Program-made: the position numbers and the translations under genes | DNA from: an uncultured Oscillospiraceae bacterium | GTDB taxonomy: Bacteria > Bacillota > Clostridia > Oscillospirales > Oscillospiraceae | Length of the DNA: 24,708 nucleotides | NCBI GenBank assembly: GCA_934574095.1 | Contig: CAKTMW010000026.1 | Location: forward strand, 1-24,708 | Direction of reading: 5' to 3' | Part shown: one piece after another, positions 13,080-20,002 of the stretch | How positions within the stretch are numbered: position 1 is the first letter of the stretch | Layout of the letters: every line of letters starts with the position of its first letter | The notes under the pieces: generated by a model | Database searches by the model: none | Seen by the model: the letters and a program-made list of their open reading frames with translations, nothing else | Told to the model about the DNA's origin: nothing

Positions 13080-15077
13080 TTATACCCGTTTTGCCGCCGG
13101 TTTCTCAGATTTTTCAAGGCGCAGCACCAGCGCGGCGCAGTCATCCCGCAATCCGCCGTGGCGGCGGGATTCCGCCAGGATCATCTGAGCCAGCTCCTGG
13201 CTGTCGCCCCCCGGCCACTGGGCAAGCTGCTCCCGCAGCCAGTCGTCCCCCTCGCCGGTGACGCCGTCGCTGACCATTACCAGCACAGCGCCGCTCTCCA
13301 GGTGGAGCTTGGTGGCCTCCGGAGCCTGCCGGGCAGGCTGCAGTCCCGCCGGAAGGCTGCCGCCCTCCAGCGCCGTTACCACGCCCCGGCGCTTCACGTA
13401 AGAGGCCGTCGCGCCGTACTTATAAAGCGTCGCCTCACCGCTGCGGCGGTCCAGAGCCAGCAGGTCGATGGTGGTAAAGCCGCCGCCCTCCTGACAGCGG
13501 AGGGTCAGAGCGGTGTTGATGGTCTTCAATGCCGAGGCGGGCTGGATGCCCGCCTTCAAAAACTGCCGCAGAAGGCGCACGGTCATGGCGCTCTCGGCGT
13601 GGGCCGCCGCGCCGCTGCCCATACCGTCGGACAGCAGCATATACAGCATATTCCCGGCGGTGAACACCGCCAGCTGGTCGCCGCAGGTGCTCTCGCCCTC
13701 CTTGGGCCGCAGCAGCGTACCCACACGGCACCGCAGCAGCTCCCCCGCCGATTCCTGTACGGGCTCCTCCCCCAGCACCTGGCCTATGTGCTCATACTGG
13801 GCCTCCGCCAGCTGGCGGGCGTCCTCCAGCCGCACCCGGTACTGCCGCCGCAGCCGGAAGGCGTACAGCTCCGTATTCACCGCGGCCAGCAGCTCCGGAA
13901 AGTGCAGGCACCGGCTGGCAAAAAACAAAGGGAAGTCCTCCGCCTCCGCCCGTCCCCGCTTCAGCATGGGCCCGCAGGCGTCGTTGAAGGCGTTGTAGGT
14001 GGTCTGATACTCCGCCTGCCAGCAGCGCTTCACCAACACGCAATTGCGGCAGGCCTGCTGGGCGGCGTGGTCGAAGATCACGGAGGGGTTCTCTCCCCGC
14101 TCCACGGGCCGGGTGCGGAACATGGCGTCATACAGCGCCCGGAACGCCTCTGCCCGCGCCCCGGACACGGTGGTCCCCGCCATAGCCGGAGCCGCCTGGG
14201 GCATGTCCGCCCCGGCGGACAGCGCCGCCATCCATTGCTTGGGCAGCAGGGCATAGGCCGCCGCCCCCACCGCCCCCTGGTACAGCACCGCCAGCGGCCT
14301 GTCCACATCCAGCGCCAGAGGGATCACCGCCGCGCACAGACAGAAGGCCAACGCCTGCCAGGCCCTGTGCCGCCCGCGCAGCAGCGACGCCGCCAGCGCG
14401 CCCCCGGCGCACACCGCCGTCCACAGCAGGGCAGGGGTCTGGGCCGTCAGGTCGGCGCAGGCGCCCACCAACGCCCCCAGCGCGGCGGCATAGGGCGCAG
14501 ACGCCCCCGGCGTACACAAAAGCGCCAGCCACGCCGCCGCCATCCTGCCGGGGGAGTAGCCCTCCACCTGAATGGACGACAGGGCTGCCACCGCGGCGGT
14601 CAGCAAACCCAGCAATCTGCGCCGCTGCCCGGTCCCCTCCGGGGCGAAGGCATAGGCGGCAGCGGCTGTCACGGCAGCTGCCGCTGCCGCCAGCGCCCAC
14701 TGGGCCGCATCCCGGCCCACCAGATACACCGACTGTACCAATCCCAGCGCCACCGCCGCCAACGCCGGGGCGTAACCCGGCCGGGCGGACAGCTTGGCGT
14801 CGCAGAAAGCCATGTTGGCGCAGCAGATCAGCACGGCGGAGGCGGCGAACCGCAGCCCCGTCTGAAAGTCAAAAAACACCAGCGCACCCATCATGGCGCC
14901 CAGCAGCGCCCACAGGCCCCGGCCCTTTCCGCCGGACGCCGCCACGGCCCCCAGGACCCACGGGCCGTACAGCCCGCCCACCTGTGCCGCCGCCAGCAGC
15001 GCCGTCACCACGCACTGGGAAAGTCCCTGCCGCAGCGCCTCCGGTATCGACTTGTCCCGTGCCAATGGCCGTATCAT
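13080..15077 (-). CDS. spoIIE: Stage II sporulation protein E, membrane serine phosphatase
   Basis: Sporulation regulator that dephosphorylates the anti-anti-sigma SpoIIAA at the polar septum and so activates sigma F in the forespore. The protein has 665 residues, shorter than the roughly 830 of Bacillus subtilis but similar to other Clostridia. The first ~300 residues are almost continuous hydrophobic helices. A central region has the cysteine set ACRNCVLVKRCW. The C-terminal PP2C domain starts near 460, with metal-binding aspartates in SDGMGSG (483-489), SDGVTG (603-608) and RDDCAA (644-649). This start is preceded by a GAGAGGGGGAC purine tract with no classical AGGAGG. A small tail-anchored protein follows. 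Its presence implies that the host forms endospores or descends from spore formers. Confidence 0.93.
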   Translation of the reverse strand: MIRPLARDKSIPEALRQGLSQCVVTALLAAAQVGGLYGPWVLGAVAASGGKGRGLWALLGAMMGALVFFDFQTGLRFAASAVLICCANMAFCDAKLSARPGYAPALAAVALGLVQSVYLVGRDAAQWALAAAAAAVTAAAAYAFAPEGTGQRRRLLGLLTAAVAALSSIQVEGYSPGRMAAAWLALLCTPGASAPYAAALGALVGACADLTAQTPALLWTAVCAGGALAASLLRGRHRAWQALAFCLCAAVIPLALDVDRPLAVLYQGAVGAAAYALLPKQWMAALSAGADMPQAAPAMAGTTVSGARAEAFRALYDAMFRTRPVERGENPSVIFDHAAQQACRNCVLVKRCWQAEYQTTYNAFNDACGPMLKRGRAEAEDFPLFFASRCLHFPELLAAVNTELYAFRLRRQYRVRLEDARQLAEAQYEHIGQVLGEEPVQESAGELLRCRVGTLLRPKEGESTCGDQLAVFTAGNMLYMLLSDGMGSGAAAHAESAMTVRLLRQFLKAGIQPASALKTINTALTLRCQEGGGFTTIDLLALDRRSGEATLYKYGATASYVKRRGVVTALEGGSLPAGLQPARQAPEATKLHLESGAVLVMVSDGVTGEGDDWLREQLAQWPGGDSQELAQMILAESRRHGGLRDDCAALVLRLEKSEKPAAKRV

Positions 15078-15124
15078 GCGCTTGTCCCCCTCTCGCCCCG
15101 CAGGGGGCTTTTTATCATGGGCCT

Positions 15125-15156
15125 ATTGTACGGGAAAACACCTTCACATTTCGTCG
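15125..15156 (-). promoter_or_regulatory. Possible Spo0A-type promoter of spoIIE
   Basis: Reading leftward, a -10-like TACAAT (15125-15130) has no good -35 at normal spacing. Instead CGACGAA (15150-15156) lies 19 bases upstream and matches the Spo0A box TGTCGAA at 5 of 7 positions. In B. subtilis, spoIIE and spoIIG use such Spo0A-activated promoters. The match is weak. Confidence 0.3.
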
Positions 15157-15282
15157 GGAAATAAGACCCGGCGGGGAATATTTCGGCATCGGCAGCAAAA
15201 AACATTTCCAAAAATTCCGGATTTCTACGTTTTCTTCAAAAACACCCGTTGATTTTTGTGGAAAACATGCCGTCATTCTTTA

Positions 15283-15311
15283 TTGAACCCGTCCGGAAAA
15301 CAGGCTATAAT
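15283..15311 (+). promoter_or_regulatory. Promoter of the dCMP deaminase gene
   Basis: TTGAAC (15283-15288) and a perfect TATAAT (15306-15311) are 17 bases apart and 38 bases before the start codon. Confidence 0.82.
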
Positions 15312-15348
15312 CAAATAAAGTGAAATTTTCCACAAAAGGAGAACCCCT

Positions 15349-15831
15349 ATGGAGCGCATCAGCAAGGAAAACTATTATCTGAATATCGCCCAGACGGTGC
15401 TGGAGCGGGCCACCTGCCTGCGCCGGGTGTTTGGCGCCATTATTGTCAAGAACGACGAGATCATCTCCACCGGCTACAACGGCGCGCCCCGCGGCCGCCG
15501 CAACTGTGTGGACATGGGCCTGTGTACCCGCGAGGCCATGCAGGTGCCCCGCGGCGAACGGTACGAACTGTGCCGCAGCGTCCACGCTGAGGCCAACGCC
15601 ATTATCTCCGCCGCACGGCGAGACATGGTGGGCGGCACCCTGTATCTGGTGGGCCGCAACGCCCAGACCGGCGAGCTGCTCCACGACGCCACCTCCTGCG
15701 CCATGTGCCGCCGTCTGGTCATCAATGCGGGGCTTTCCAAGGTGGTCATCCGCAATACGGAGACGGACTACTCCGTGGTGGACGTGCAGGACTGGGTGGA
15801 CCTGGAGGACGACGTGCCGGATCTGCGGTGA
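15349..15831 (+). CDS. Deoxycytidylate (dCMP) deaminase family protein
   Basis: Zinc enzyme of the cytidine/deoxycytidylate deaminase fold, expected to convert dCMP to dUMP for thymidylate synthesis. The 160-residue protein has the complete zinc site: H79-A-E81 in SVHAEANAI and C117-x-x-C120 in SCAMCRR. The family segment GAIIVKNDEIISTGYNGAPRG followed by CVDMGLCTRE marks the dCMP deaminase / ComE operon protein 2 group rather than tRNA adenosine deaminase. AAAAGGAGA lies 7 bases before the ATG and a strong promoter lies just upstream, so it is probably transcribed alone. No terminator hairpin with a T tract is seen behind it; a palindromic repeat starts 29 bases after the stop and may take that role. 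Confidence 0.9.
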   Translation: MERISKENYYLNIAQTVLERATCLRRVFGAIIVKNDEIISTGYNGAPRGRRNCVDMGLCTREAMQVPRGERYELCRSVHAEANAIISAARRDMVGGTLYLVGRNAQTGELLHDATSCAMCRRLVINAGLSKVVIRNTETDYSVVDVQDWVDLEDDVPDLR

Positions 15832-15859
15832 GCGGCGCACACATCTCCCTTGACATTTC

Positions 15860-15992
15860 GTAGGGGAGGGGCTCTGCCCCTCCCGTTCGCCAAGCGGCAG
15901 TAGCTCCGCCGCAGCAAAAGGGCGGGGTAGAACCCCGCCCCTGCTCCCACCGACGATGGCCGCACGATTGCGGCAGAATCGCCGCCCCCTAC
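15860..15992. repeat. GTAGGGG/CCCCTAC-bounded palindromic repeat, copy 1
   Basis: A 133-base element begins GTAGGGG (15860-15866) and ends CCCCTAC (15986-15992). Inside are GGGAGGGGC/GCCCCTCCC (15864-15872 with 15876-15884), GGGCGGGGT/ACCCCGCCC (15920-15928 with 15932-15940) and a GCCGC/GCGGC hairpin near 15959. The element is non-coding, lies in an intergenic gap, and shares its ends and layout with the copy at 23103-23187. Confidence 0.75.
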
Positions 15993-16088
15993 AATAGAAT
16001 ATGTTACCCTGGCAACCCCCGCATCCCTTTTCTATCCCGTCTATCCGGCCAACGGCCTGATAATATAATGAATACGAAGGAGAATGTC

Positions 16089-17360
16089 ATGATGTTGAAC
16101 GAGAAATCGATGGCCGCCTATGCGGCTATCCTGCAGGAAGAGCTCCTGCTGGCAACAGGGTGTACAGAGCCCATCGCCGTCGCGTACTGTGCTGCCAAGC
16201 TGCGCGAGGTGCTGGGCGGAAAACCGGAAGAAGTGCTGGCCGAGGTCAGCGGCAACATCCTCAAAAACGTGAAATCCGTGGTCGTACCCAATACTGATGG
16301 CCGTCGCGGCATCGACGCTGCCATCGCGGTAGGTATTGTGGCGGGCGACGCGGACGCGGAATTGCAGGTGATTGCCAACGTCACAGAAGATGACGCAGCC
16401 GCCATTCAGGGCTATCTGGATGCTACACCCATCAAAGTCACCTGCCCCGTGACCCCCTGCCTGCTGGATATCTTCCTGCACGGCAAGCGGGCGGGACACA
16501 CCGCCGCGGTGCGGGTGGCCAACAACCACACCAACATCATCTACATTGAAAGGGACGGAAAAGTCCTGCTGGAAAAGCCCGTCACCGCCAATGCGGAGGA
16601 CAATTTGCAGGACAAGAGCGTTCTCAACGTCAAAGACATCATCACCTTCGCTGAAACCGTACCATTAGAAACCATCCAGCCTGTCATCGGCAGGCAGATC
16701 GCCTGCAACACCGCCATCGCCGAAGAGGGCCTGAAAAACAGCTGGGGCGCCAACATCGGCTCCACCCTCCTCCAGCGCAGCGACGATATCGAGACCCAGG
16801 CCCGCGCATGGGCTGCCGCCGGGTCTGACGCCCGCATGAACGGCTGTGAAATGTCGGTGGTCATCTGCTCCGGCTCCGGCAATCAGGGCATCACCGCCTC
16901 CGTCCCCGTATGGCGCTACGGCAAGCTGATGGGGGCCGACGATGAAAAAATCCTGCGGGCCGTGTGCCTCAGCGACCTGATCACCATCCACCAGAAAACC
17001 GGCATCGGCCGTCTCAGCGCCTACTGCGGCGCGGTGTCCGCCGGCGTCGGCGCGGGCTGCGGCATCGCGTGGCTGCGGGGTGCGGACTATGATGCCATCA
17101 GTCACACGCTGGAAAACGCGGTGGCCATGATCTCCGGCTGCATCTGCGACGGGGCAAAGGCCAGCTGCGCCAGCAAGATCGCCATGGGCGTGGAGTGCGG
17201 CCTGCTGGGCTACAACATGTATCTGGGCGGCAACAACTTCCAGCCCGGCCACGGCATCATGGGCAAGGATGTGGAGGACACCATCCGCCACGTGGGCGTG
17301 CTGGCGGCTCAGGGCATGCGGGAGACCGACCGGGTGATTTTGAAGATCATGACGGAGTGA
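16089..17360 (+). CDS. cyuA: L-cysteine desulfidase / UPF0597 (CyuA/YhaM) family protein
   Basis: Probable Fe-S enzyme that breaks down L-cysteine to pyruvate, ammonia and sulfide; the family also resembles the L-serine dehydratase alpha chain. With the chosen start it has 423 residues. Recognisable features are the LLATGCTEPIAVAYCAAKL motif (C25), the glycine-rich VICSGSGNQGITASVPVW segment, AYCGAVSAGVGAGCGIAWL and GCICDGAKASCASKIAMG, whose cysteines with C25 are the expected [4Fe-4S] ligands. The C-terminal part has GNNFQPGHGIMGKDVEDTIRHVG. The start at 16089 is chosen because AAGGAG lies 6 bases upstream; an ATG at 16068 has no such site, and 16092 remains possible. The gene stands alone with a strong terminator. 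Substrate is inferred from E. coli CyuA and archaeal cysteine desulfidase. Confidence 0.88.
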   Translation: MMLNEKSMAAYAAILQEELLLATGCTEPIAVAYCAAKLREVLGGKPEEVLAEVSGNILKNVKSVVVPNTDGRRGIDAAIAVGIVAGDADAELQVIANVTEDDAAAIQGYLDATPIKVTCPVTPCLLDIFLHGKRAGHTAAVRVANNHTNIIYIERDGKVLLEKPVTANAEDNLQDKSVLNVKDIITFAETVPLETIQPVIGRQIACNTAIAEEGLKNSWGANIGSTLLQRSDDIETQARAWAAAGSDARMNGCEMSVVICSGSGNQGITASVPVWRYGKLMGADDEKILRAVCLSDLITIHQKTGIGRLSAYCGAVSAGVGAGCGIAWLRGADYDAISHTLENAVAMISGCICDGAKASCASKIAMGVECGLLGYNMYLGGNNFQPGHGIMGKDVEDTIRHVGVLAAQGMRETDRVILKIMTE

Positions 17361-17372
17361 AATTTCTGACAT

Positions 17373-17413
17373 GAAAAGCATCCCCCTTCTATGAAGCGGG
17401 ATGCTTTTCTTTT
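17373..17413 (+). terminator. Terminator of the cysteine desulfidase gene
   Basis: GAAAAGCATCCC (17373-17384) pairs perfectly with GGGATGCTTTTC (17398-17409) and is followed by TTTT. Confidence 0.92.
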
Positions 17414-17423
17414 GCCTCCGGCG

Positions 17424-17485
17424 GGCTACTTTTCCCATCAGCTGGAAAAGTAGCCAAAAGAGCCGGAAGGAACCTCCGGTTCCTT
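17424..17485 (+). repeat. ACTTTT-hairpin repeat, copy 1
   Basis: GGCTACTTTTCC (17424-17435) pairs perfectly with GGAAAAGTAGCC (17444-17455). It is followed by CAAAAG-like spacer bases and by the hairpin AAGGAACC/GGTTCCTT (17467-17474 with 17478-17485). The order and core match the copies at 17813-17890 and 24633-24708. Confidence 0.7.
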
Positions 17486-17506
17486 CACTTCCGGGCGCGC
17501 TATACG

Positions 17507-17551
17507 CTGTGTGAATATATTGGATTTTACCACACGTTCACACAGTTTTTT
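17507..17551 (+). terminator. Terminator-like hairpin inside the repeat region
   Basis: CTGTGTGAA (17507-17515) pairs perfectly with TTCACACAG (17537-17545) across a 21-base loop and is followed by six Ts. It may be a backup terminator or a terminal structure of the repeat element. Confidence 0.5.
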
Positions 17552-17812
17552 CTCTTTCGCTTCGTTATCGAATCATCTCTGCTCCAGCGCCGCTACCGCT
17601 GAACAGCGCAGAACCAGAAGTCCTTTCGTCTCCTATGCGAGCCGATGCAGACATTGCCGCCACGTACAGCGATTCGCATTCTACCGTCGCAGCGATGAGC
17701 GGCAGCGGCGCAAAAGTGGCAGACGATACTTCATCCGTAACGACAACAAACATATTCTGTGAACGCGAGGATACGGGCTGCAAATTCGGAACAGGCATAG
17801 CGTGCAGGAAGT

Positions 17813-17890
17813 TTTGAAACCTGTGGTTTCAAATGGCGTTTTTGGACACTTTTGCCGCCACGGGCAAAAGTGTCTCGCCCCGCAGGGCGA
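17813..17890 (-). repeat. ACTTTT-hairpin repeat, copy 2 (inverted)
   Basis: Read on the minus strand it is a TCGCCC-tgcg-GGGCGA hairpin, then GACACTTTTGCC/GGCAAAAGTGTC (17863-17874 with 17845-17856), then TTTGAAACC/GGTTTCAAA (17825-17833 with 17813-17821). The same three-part order is found on the plus strand at 24633-24708. Confidence 0.75.
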
Positions 17891-18007
17891 AACATTTCCG
17901 CCGTACTCGCAAGCATGAAACCCTTTTGCTTGCCGCAAAGCGGCGGTTTTCGTCGAAAAATCCGCATATATCCGCCCTTTTCCGGCTGGTTTTTTCCACA
18001 AAACCCC

Positions 18008-18036
18008 TTGCAATTCCTATATCAATATGGTATCAT
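18008..18036 (+). promoter_or_regulatory. Promoter of the rimP-nusA-infB operon
   Basis: TTGCAA (18008-18013) and TATCAT (18031-18036) are 17 bases apart. Transcription would start near 18043, giving a leader of about 105 bases that includes the terminator-like hairpin at 18063-18088. Confidence 0.7.
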
Positions 18037-18062
18037 AGCAAATGGTAGTATGTGTTGACTGA

Positions 18063-18088
18063 GAGTGGACGTTCCGTCCGCTCTTTTT
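18063..18088 (+). terminator. Terminator-like hairpin (attenuator candidate) in the rimP leader
   Basis: GAGTGGAC (18063-18070) and GTCCGCTC (18076-18083) form an 8-base stem with one G-T pair, and TTTTT follows directly. It lies between the promoter and rimP, so the transcript must read through or be regulated here. Confidence 0.7.
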
Positions 18089-18148
18089 GTTGAGCAAAAT
18101 CCGTTTCTTAAAAATCGGAAATCGTTGAAAAATGAAACGAGGAACGCT

Positions 18149-18607
18149 ATGAAAAAAGTCACCGACATCGTGTGGGAGCTGGCGGAGCCGGTCGTGAAGG
18201 AAAACGGCTGCGAGCTGTGGGACGTGGAATACGTCCGGGAAGCAGGCCAGTGGTACCTGCGGCTGTATCTGGACAAAGAAGGCGGCGTGGACATTCTGGA
18301 CTGCGAGGCCGTCAGCCGCAAGGTCAGCGACCTGCTGGACGAGGTGGACCCCATCGAATCCAGCTATATGTTCGAGGTCTCCTCCGCCGGAGCCGAACGG
18401 CAGCTGAAGCGGCCCTCGGATTTTCAGCGCTTCATGGGCCAGCCGGTGCTGGTGAAAACCTATAAGAACCGGGACGGACGGAAGGAGTTCGCCGGGAAGC
18501 TGGCGGGCTATGAGGACGGCGCGGTGCTGCTGGATATGGGCGGCGCAGAGCCGGTGCGGTTTGAAAAGGCCGAGGTGGCGCTGGTGCGCCTGCGTGTGGA
18601 ATTTTAA
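18149..18607 (+). CDS. rimP: Ribosome maturation factor RimP
   Basis: Cytoplasmic factor for 30S subunit assembly. With the start at 18149 it has 152 residues, the normal length. The N-terminal alpha/beta domain runs about 1-75 (VWELAEPVVKENGCELWDVEYVREAGQWYLRLYLDKEGGVDILDCEAVS), with the conserved VSSAGAERQLKRPSDFQRFMG motif at the domain join and the C-terminal Sm-like barrel after it. GAGGAA lies just before the ATG. A frame-compatible ATG at 18065 would begin inside the leader hairpin and is rejected. First gene of the rimP-nusA-rnpM-ylxQ-infB-rbfA-nrnA operon, 38 bases before nusA. Confidence 0.95.
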   Translation: MKKVTDIVWELAEPVVKENGCELWDVEYVREAGQWYLRLYLDKEGGVDILDCEAVSRKVSDLLDEVDPIESSYMFEVSSAGAERQLKRPSDFQRFMGQPVLVKTYKNRDGRKEFAGKLAGYEDGAVLLDMGGAEPVRFEKAEVALVRLRVEF

Positions 18608-18645
18608 GTATACAAGCTTTGGTTTAGATAGAAGGAGTTAAGATC

Positions 18646-19704
18646 ATGAAATGTGACGAGATTTTTGCGGCGCTGGCTATGCTGGAGAAGGAACGGGGCA
18701 TTCCCCAGAACTTCATGATGGGCAAGATCATCCAGGCCCTGACCACCGCCTACAAGCGTGACCACGAGGGCGTGGAGAACGTGATCGTGGACGTGGACGA
18801 GGAGAAGAAGGACCTGAAGATGTACGTCCAGAAGGACATCGTGGAGGAGGTGGAGAACCCCGCCTCTCAGATCTCCCTGGAGGAGGCCAAGCGCATCTCC
18901 GCCAAGAACGAGCTGGGCGGCGTGGTGAACTTCCCCGTGGAGAGCGTGGAGTTCGGCCGCATTGCCGCCGGCAACGGCAAGCAGGTCATCATTCAGGGCC
19001 TGCGGGAAGCCGAGCACGGCATGATCTACGACGAGTGGGGCAGCAAGCAGCACGAGATCCTCACCGGCACGGTGAGCCGCATCGACCCCCGCACCGGCAA
19101 CATCACCCTGCGTATCGGCACGGGCAACGAGGCCACCGACGCCATCCTCACCCTCAACGAGCAGGTGCCCGGCGAGGAGCTGAAGGAGGGCCAGATGGTC
19201 AAGGTATACCTGGTGGAGGTGCGCCGCAGCACCCGCGGCCCGCAGGTGCTGATCTCCCGCACCCACCCCGGCCTGGTGAAGCGGCTGTTCGAGCTGGAAG
19301 TGCCGGAGATCTACGACGGCACGGTGGAGATCCGCTCCATCGCCCGCGAGGCGGGCAACCGCACGAAGATGGCCGTGTACTCCGCCGATGAGAACGTCGA
19401 TCCCATCGGCGCGTGTGTCGGCCCCCGCGGCCAGCGCGTCAACGCCATCGTGGAGGAGCTGCGGGGCGAGAAGATCGACATCATCAAGTACAGCGAGGAC
19501 CCGGCGGAGTTTATCGCCGCCGCGCTGGCTCCCGCCGATGTGGTGGAGGTCCGTCTGGCTGCCGAGGGTAAGGCCTGCCGCGTCATCGTGCCTGACGACC
19601 AGTTGAGCCTGGCCATCGGCAAGGAGGGCCAGAACGCCCGCCTGGCCGCCCGCCTGACCGGCTATAAGATCGATATCAAGCCCGCTTCCCACAGCGAGGA
19701 ATAA
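18646..19704 (+). CDS. nusA: Transcription termination/antitermination protein NusA
   Basis: RNA polymerase-binding elongation factor that affects pausing, termination and antitermination. At 352 residues it is the short Gram-positive form without the C-terminal acidic repeats of E. coli. The N-terminal polymerase-binding domain covers about 1-125. The S1 domain follows (HEILTGTVSRIDPRTGNITLR onward to VLISRTHPGLVKRLFELEVP). The first KH domain has IGACVGPRGQRVNAIVEELRGEKIDII near 255-281, and the second KH domain has LSLAIGKEGQNARLAARLTGYKIDI near the end. AGAAGGAG precedes the ATG. It is in its standard place between rimP and the small ylxR-type gene. Confidence 0.98.
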   Translation: MKCDEIFAALAMLEKERGIPQNFMMGKIIQALTTAYKRDHEGVENVIVDVDEEKKDLKMYVQKDIVEEVENPASQISLEEAKRISAKNELGGVVNFPVESVEFGRIAAGNGKQVIIQGLREAEHGMIYDEWGSKQHEILTGTVSRIDPRTGNITLRIGTGNEATDAILTLNEQVPGEELKEGQMVKVYLVEVRRSTRGPQVLISRTHPGLVKRLFELEVPEIYDGTVEIRSIAREAGNRTKMAVYSADENVDPIGACVGPRGQRVNAIVEELRGEKIDIIKYSEDPAEFIAAALAPADVVEVRLAAEGKACRVIVPDDQLSLAIGKEGQNARLAARLTGYKIDIKPASHSEE

Positions 19705-19723
19705 TTCAAAGGAGGTGGCCGAT

Positions 19724-20002
19724 ATGGCTGTGAGACCCCGGAAAATTCCCCAGCGGCAGTGTGTCGGCTGCCGGGAGATGAAGGACAAAAAGGAACTGCT
19801 GCGGGTGGTCCGCACACCGGAGGGTCAGATACTGCTGGATGGCCGGGGCAAGGTGTCCGGCCGGGGCGCGTATGTGTGCCCAGATGTGGCATGTCTGAAG
19901 AAGGCCCGCAAATCCAAGGCCCTGGAGCGGGCATTGGAGACCGCCATCCCCGAAACGGTATACGACGCGCTGGAAGCGCAGATGGAGGGCGGCGAGACAT
20001 GA
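19724..20002 (+). CDS. rnpM: RNase P modulator RnpM (YlxR)
   Basis: Small RNA-binding protein, formerly YlxR, described as a modulator of RNase P in Bacillus. The 92-residue product has the defining pattern RKIPQRQCVGCREMKDKKEL, then LLRVVRTPEGQILLDGRGKVSGRGAYVCPD and a basic helix CLKKARKSKALERAL. The cysteines in QRQCVGC and YVCP are visible. The start at 19724 is chosen because AAAGGAGGTGG ends 5 bases before it; a GTG at 19715 lies inside that ribosome binding site. The stop overlaps the next ATG as ATGA, so translation of the L7Ae-like gene is coupled. Confidence 0.94.
   Translation: MAVRPRKIPQRQCVGCREMKDKKELLRVVRTPEGQILLDGRGKVSGRGAYVCPDVACLKKARKSKALERALETAIPETVYDALEAQMEGGET

Larger units (their letters stand above)
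17414..18007. other. Intergenic palindrome-rich region with no convincing gene
   Basis: About 600 bases between the cysteine desulfidase terminator and the rimP promoter. Its two ends carry inverted copies of one hairpin repeat (17424-17485 and 17813-17890). The interior holds a CTGTGTGAA/TTCACACAG hairpin with a T tract (17507-17551) and a stretch (17565-17798) with an open frame on the minus strand. That frame lacks a ribosome binding site. A CCGCC/GGCGG and GCAAGC/GCTTGC structure lies at about 17895-17946. It could be a small non-autonomous mobile element or a decayed gene flanked by repeats. Confidence 0.5.

Noticed and set aside
13158..15164. 668-codon open frame on the plus strand across spoIIE
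   Set aside because: Product is dominated by His, Arg, Gln and Gly and shows no domain; it mirrors the GC-rich spoIIE codons.
15858..15995. CRISPR array
   Set aside because: Repeats are palindromic and unequal, without regular spacers, and no cas genes are near.
17565..17798. 77-codon minus-strand frame in the repeat region as a real gene
   Set aside because: No ribosome binding site and it lies within palindromic DNA; kept only as an open question.
18604..19815. 403-codon minus-strand frame opposite nusA
   Set aside because: Antisense shadow of nusA with aspartate/histidine/leucine bias and no initiation signals.
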